This document shows positions 62,165-64,000 of a stretch of 64,000 nucleotides of DNA, one piece after another. A program made the translations under genes and the position numbers. Origin of the DNA: Paractinoplanes bogorensis. GTDB lineage: Bacteria; Actinomycetota; Actinomycetes; Mycobacteriales; Micromonosporaceae. Under the pieces are notes generated by a model, which was not told the DNA's origin, made no database searches, and was given only the letters and a program-made list of their open reading frames with translations. How positions within the stretch are numbered: position 1 is the first letter of the stretch; each line of letters opens with the position of its first letter. Location of the stretch: assembly GCF_018829635.1 (NCBI RefSeq), contig NZ_JAHKKG010000007.1, positions 310,001 to 374,000 on the forward strand, given 5' to 3'.

Positions 62165-62518
62165 TCAGGGCTGGGGCAGGGTGCGGGCCAGGGCGCATAC
62201 CGCCAGCAGGCGGCGCAGCACCCAGTCGCCTGCGGTCCAGTCGATGTTGTCGGTCGGCGGGCGCCAGCCGTGGGTGAAGGCGGCGTCGCGCACGCCCTCG
62301 GCGTACGCGGCCAGCAGCACCGCGGTGAGCGGGCGCAGGTCGGTCGACAGGCTGTCGCGGATGCCCGCGGCGTGCTGGTCGACCAGGGCCATCAGGCCGG
62401 GGTTGGCGTCGGCCGCGTCGAGACCGCTGACACCGATGGTGTCGTGCAGCTCAGCGAGGCTGGCGTTGGCGGAACGGTGGGCAGCACGGGCGGCAGCGCC
62501 GGAGAACAAGCCATTCAT
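62165..62518 (-). CDS. Small helical hypothetical protein
   Basis: 117 residues from ATG 62518. All-helical pattern: GLFSGAAARAAHRSANASLA, GLDAADANPGLMALVDQHAA, GIRDSLSTDLRPLTAVLLAA, then WTAGDWVLRRLLAVCALART. The LMALVDQHAAGIRDSL block resembles a small actinobacterial family (possibly DUF6401), but I cannot be certain. No ribosome-binding site is obvious. Divergent from the gene at 62610. Confidence 0.6.
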   Translation of the reverse strand: MNGLFSGAAARAAHRSANASLAELHDTIGVSGLDAADANPGLMALVDQHAAGIRDSLSTDLRPLTAVLLAAYAEGVRDAAFTHGWRPPTDNIDWTAGDWVLRRLLAVCALARTLPQP

Positions 62519-62609
62519 GTGGAGAAACGTTAAGGAGCTTCGGGTAGCCAACGGTTCTCCTGATCGGTGCAGCTCGGTTGAAGCTTCCGCGGCGGGGAAA
62601 TCTGGGGGG

Positions 62610-62999
62610 ATGACGCCGGATGAGACCACCGTCGAGGCGCTCGGCAAGCTGAGCGAAGCCTTGGAGACGACCGACCGGGCCCGCGGGCATCTGTATTCGT
62701 TCCATCAGCTCACCGGCAAGGCCGATTTCGAGCTGGACGAGGCGGTCGAGCTGTTCCGGAAGGCGGGTCACGACGCGATCGCCGACCGGATCCAGGGGGA
62801 TCTGATCGGGCGGAACGTCACGCCCGGCCATTGGACGTTCCAGCTGGTCGAGGAGTACGACGACAACTACTGGAGCGAGTTCCGCACGATCGAGCGGGCG
62901 GCGCGGGAGGAGCTTTCCGGCGGGCGGCGCCACCTCTACGAGGCGGAACTGAAGGAACGCCGCCGCACCCACGGCCGGAGCGGACACGAGGCCCGATAA
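62610..62999 (+). CDS. Conserved-looking small acidic protein
   Basis: 129 residues, helical, no signal or membrane segment: VEALGKLSEALETTDRARGH, YSFHQLTGKADFELDEAV, ELFRKAGHDAIADRIQGDL, then WSEFRTIERAAREELSGG. ATG follows a run of Gs (GGGGGGA). The pattern suggests a small helical bundle; no family assigned. The stop lies inside the first of three 15-bp repeats. Confidence 0.7.
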   Translation: MTPDETTVEALGKLSEALETTDRARGHLYSFHQLTGKADFELDEAVELFRKAGHDAIADRIQGDLIGRNVTPGHWTFQLVEEYDDNYWSEFRTIERAAREELSGGRRHLYEAELKERRRTHGRSGHEAR

Positions 63000-63030
63000 A
63001 GCGAGGCCCGACAAAGCGAGGCCCGATAAA
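62986..63030. repeat. Three 15-bp direct repeats spanning a stop codon
   Basis: GAGGCCCGATAAAGC, GAGGCCCGACAAAGC and GAGGCCCGATAAACA stand in tandem; the stop codon of the upstream gene is in the first unit. Slippage of this unit would leave the reading frame intact. Confidence 0.85.
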
Positions 63031-63042
63031 CAGCGAAAAGGG

Positions 63043-63243
63043 CTATTCGGCCTCGACCGGACGGCGCCGCTGGGCGTCGTCGGCCAGGATCACGGTGGCC
63101 ACCACGAGGGCGACCACGACGGCGAACAGCCACGACGCGTCATCGATGAGGGAAGCGGCGAGCGGGGCCTGGAAGGCGGCCAGCAGGAAGCCGACCCAGG
63201 CGAGGCGGCGCTGACTCTCAGAGAGGAAACCGGCAGAACGCAT
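63043..63243 (-). CDS. Small membrane protein (66 residues)
   Basis: 66 residues with two hydrophobic helices (RLAWVGFLLAAFQAPLAASL and SWLFAVVVALVVATVILA) and a basic, polar tail (DDAQRRRPVEAE). No family assigned. ATG at 63243; divergent from the lipoprotein gene at 63311. Confidence 0.65.
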   Translation of the reverse strand: MRSAGFLSESQRRLAWVGFLLAAFQAPLAASLIDDASWLFAVVVALVVATVILADDAQRRRPVEAE

Positions 63244-63310
63244 TCGGACAGTCTGGCTCGCATCGGGCGGATCGCCGTCACCCGTTCGGCCGATTCTCCG
63301 TTGTCCGATC

Positions 63311-63919
63311 GTGCCCCCAGCGTTGCGTCGCCGTCGCTCAACCATCGTGTTTCTGCTGGTCGGCGCGGTGCTGTTGACGGGCTGCCAAGAGACTAGGGAA
63401 AAGCCGCAAGAACAAAGTGAAAGTGTCGTGGCCGGGCCGCTCCTCGGCCGTACGGGAGCAAGCCTGACCGTCTCCGACGCGGCCTCCCGGGTGCGGATCG
63501 TGCTGGCGAACCTGCCCGGCCTGCTCTATCGGATCACCACCCCGGCCGGTTCGGGGCTGACCCCGGTGGTGACTCGCCGTAACGGTCACGTGCGGGCGCA
63601 ACTGCGTCCGAGCGGCGGCGACGGGCCGGACGAGGTGCGGATCGTGCTCAACCGGGCGGTCCGCTGGGACATCCGGCTGCCGGCCGGCGCGGGCGAGCAG
63701 AGCCTCGACCTGACCCGGGGACGGATCTCCCGCCTGCTGATCGGGGCGTCCGGGTTGATCGAGGTGCGCCTGGCCGATCCGTACGGGAAAGTGCCGTTGA
63801 TCTTGACCGGCGGGGTGGGAACGCTGGCCCTGACCATGCCGAGAGACAAAAGCGCCCGGGACCGCTATGTGCTGCGGACCCGGGCGCCAGTAGCGATCCT
63901 GGCCATCAAACGAAGCTAG
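63311..63919 (+). CDS. Lipoprotein of unknown function
   Basis: 202 residues from GTG 63311. Basic N-region (PPALRRRRSTIVF) and signal core with lipobox LTGC (AVLLTGC), then a Glu/Gln-rich linker and a beta-rich domain (DAASRVRIVLANLPGLLYRI, then EVRIVLNRAVRWDIRLPAG, then ISRLLIGASGLIEVRLADP). The parallel-looking repeats of R-I-x-L strands suggest a beta-helix or DUF4097-like adhesin. Ends overlapping the stop of the minus-strand gene by three bases. Confidence 0.7.
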   Translation: MPPALRRRRSTIVFLLVGAVLLTGCQETREKPQEQSESVVAGPLLGRTGASLTVSDAASRVRIVLANLPGLLYRITTPAGSGLTPVVTRRNGHVRAQLRPSGGDGPDEVRIVLNRAVRWDIRLPAGAGEQSLDLTRGRISRLLIGASGLIEVRLADPYGKVPLILTGGVGTLALTMPRDKSARDRYVLRTRAPVAILAIKRS

Positions 63920-64000
63920 GGACGGTCGACCTGACCACGCCAGCCGCCGCTCTCGATGCCGCCGCGCTCCTCGATGAACTCCTTGAACCGCTTGAGGTCG
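63916..64000 (-). CDS. C-terminal end of an unidentified protein (partial)
   Basis: The last 27 codons of a minus-strand gene running off the window: visible residues include LKRFKEFIEERGG, ESGGWRG and a final RP before the TAG stop. The segment is charged and helical, then glycine-rich, and has good third-position codon bias. I do not recognise the family from this fragment. Confidence 0.6.
   Translation of the reverse strand, partial: DLKRFKEFIEERGGIESGGWRGQVDRP

Overview
The window is GC-rich (typical actinobacterial third-position bias, many GTG starts, ATGA/GTGA/TGATG gene overlaps, TAG/TGA stops). Gene content (GlgX-TreY-TreZ, many small lipoproteins, a SpoIIE-type phosphatase/anti-sigma kinase, Clp-N-domain proteins, IS110) and the frequent CGTACGGG-type sequences suggest a filamentous actinobacterium, most likely Micromonosporaceae (Actinoplanes-like). 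This assignment is inference from style and content; no rRNA or other marker gene is present. It looks chromosomal.

Layout. 1-1968: 3'-truncated membrane GGDEF-EAL protein, divergent from an EcsC-like protein and a lipoprotein. 3421-10374 (minus): tightly overlapping operon encoding a thiolase-fold condensing enzyme, GT2 glycosyltransferase, ANL ligase, cytochrome P450 and SDR reductase, preceded by a CPA2 antiporter fused to a UBP zinc finger and a small antiporter regulatory subunit; the enzyme set recalls OleA/OleC/OleD (olefin or beta-lactone) chemistry. 10564-16673: glgX-treY-treZ, glycogen to trehalose. 16738-22117: a membrane-anchored glutamate-type binding protein and a multi-pass membrane protein (GlnH/GlnX-like), a PP2C phosphatase and a second GGDEF-EAL protein. 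22174-26131: a pterin-synthase-like protein, a HAD hydrolase and HrpB helicase.

26365-37054 is a purine-salvage/ureide island: OHCU decarboxylase, 5-hydroxyisourate hydrolase, urate oxidase and an 8-oxoguanine-deaminase-type amidohydrolase on the plus strand; malate synthase with an aldolase-like partner on the plus strand; allantoicase and allantoinase on the minus strand. Together they take urate to allantoin, allantoate, glyoxylate and then malate. A secreted CBM/DUF1996-type protein with a strong three-hairpin terminator sits in the middle.

37260-50590 is ordinary accessory chromosome: lipoproteins, APH-fold kinase, transglutaminase, cupin, GNAT, PIMT-like methyltransferase, phospholipase-D-type protein, a 38-residue membrane peptide, a MarR-pirin pair and an M29 aminopeptidase. 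50569-53972 holds a truncated epimerase, an IS110-family element with long terminal inverted repeats and a long non-coding left end, and a Clp-N/HTH pair with two perfect operator palindromes. 54008-57242 has a VOC protein and a large SpoIIE-type signalling protein.

57395-62100 is a gene-poor, repeat-rich stretch (30-bp, 34/36-bp, 46-bp and 24-bp tandem repeats) around a repeat-containing unknown protein and an MscS-type membrane protein. The window ends with small proteins, a lipoprotein and the C-terminus of an unidentified minus-strand gene.
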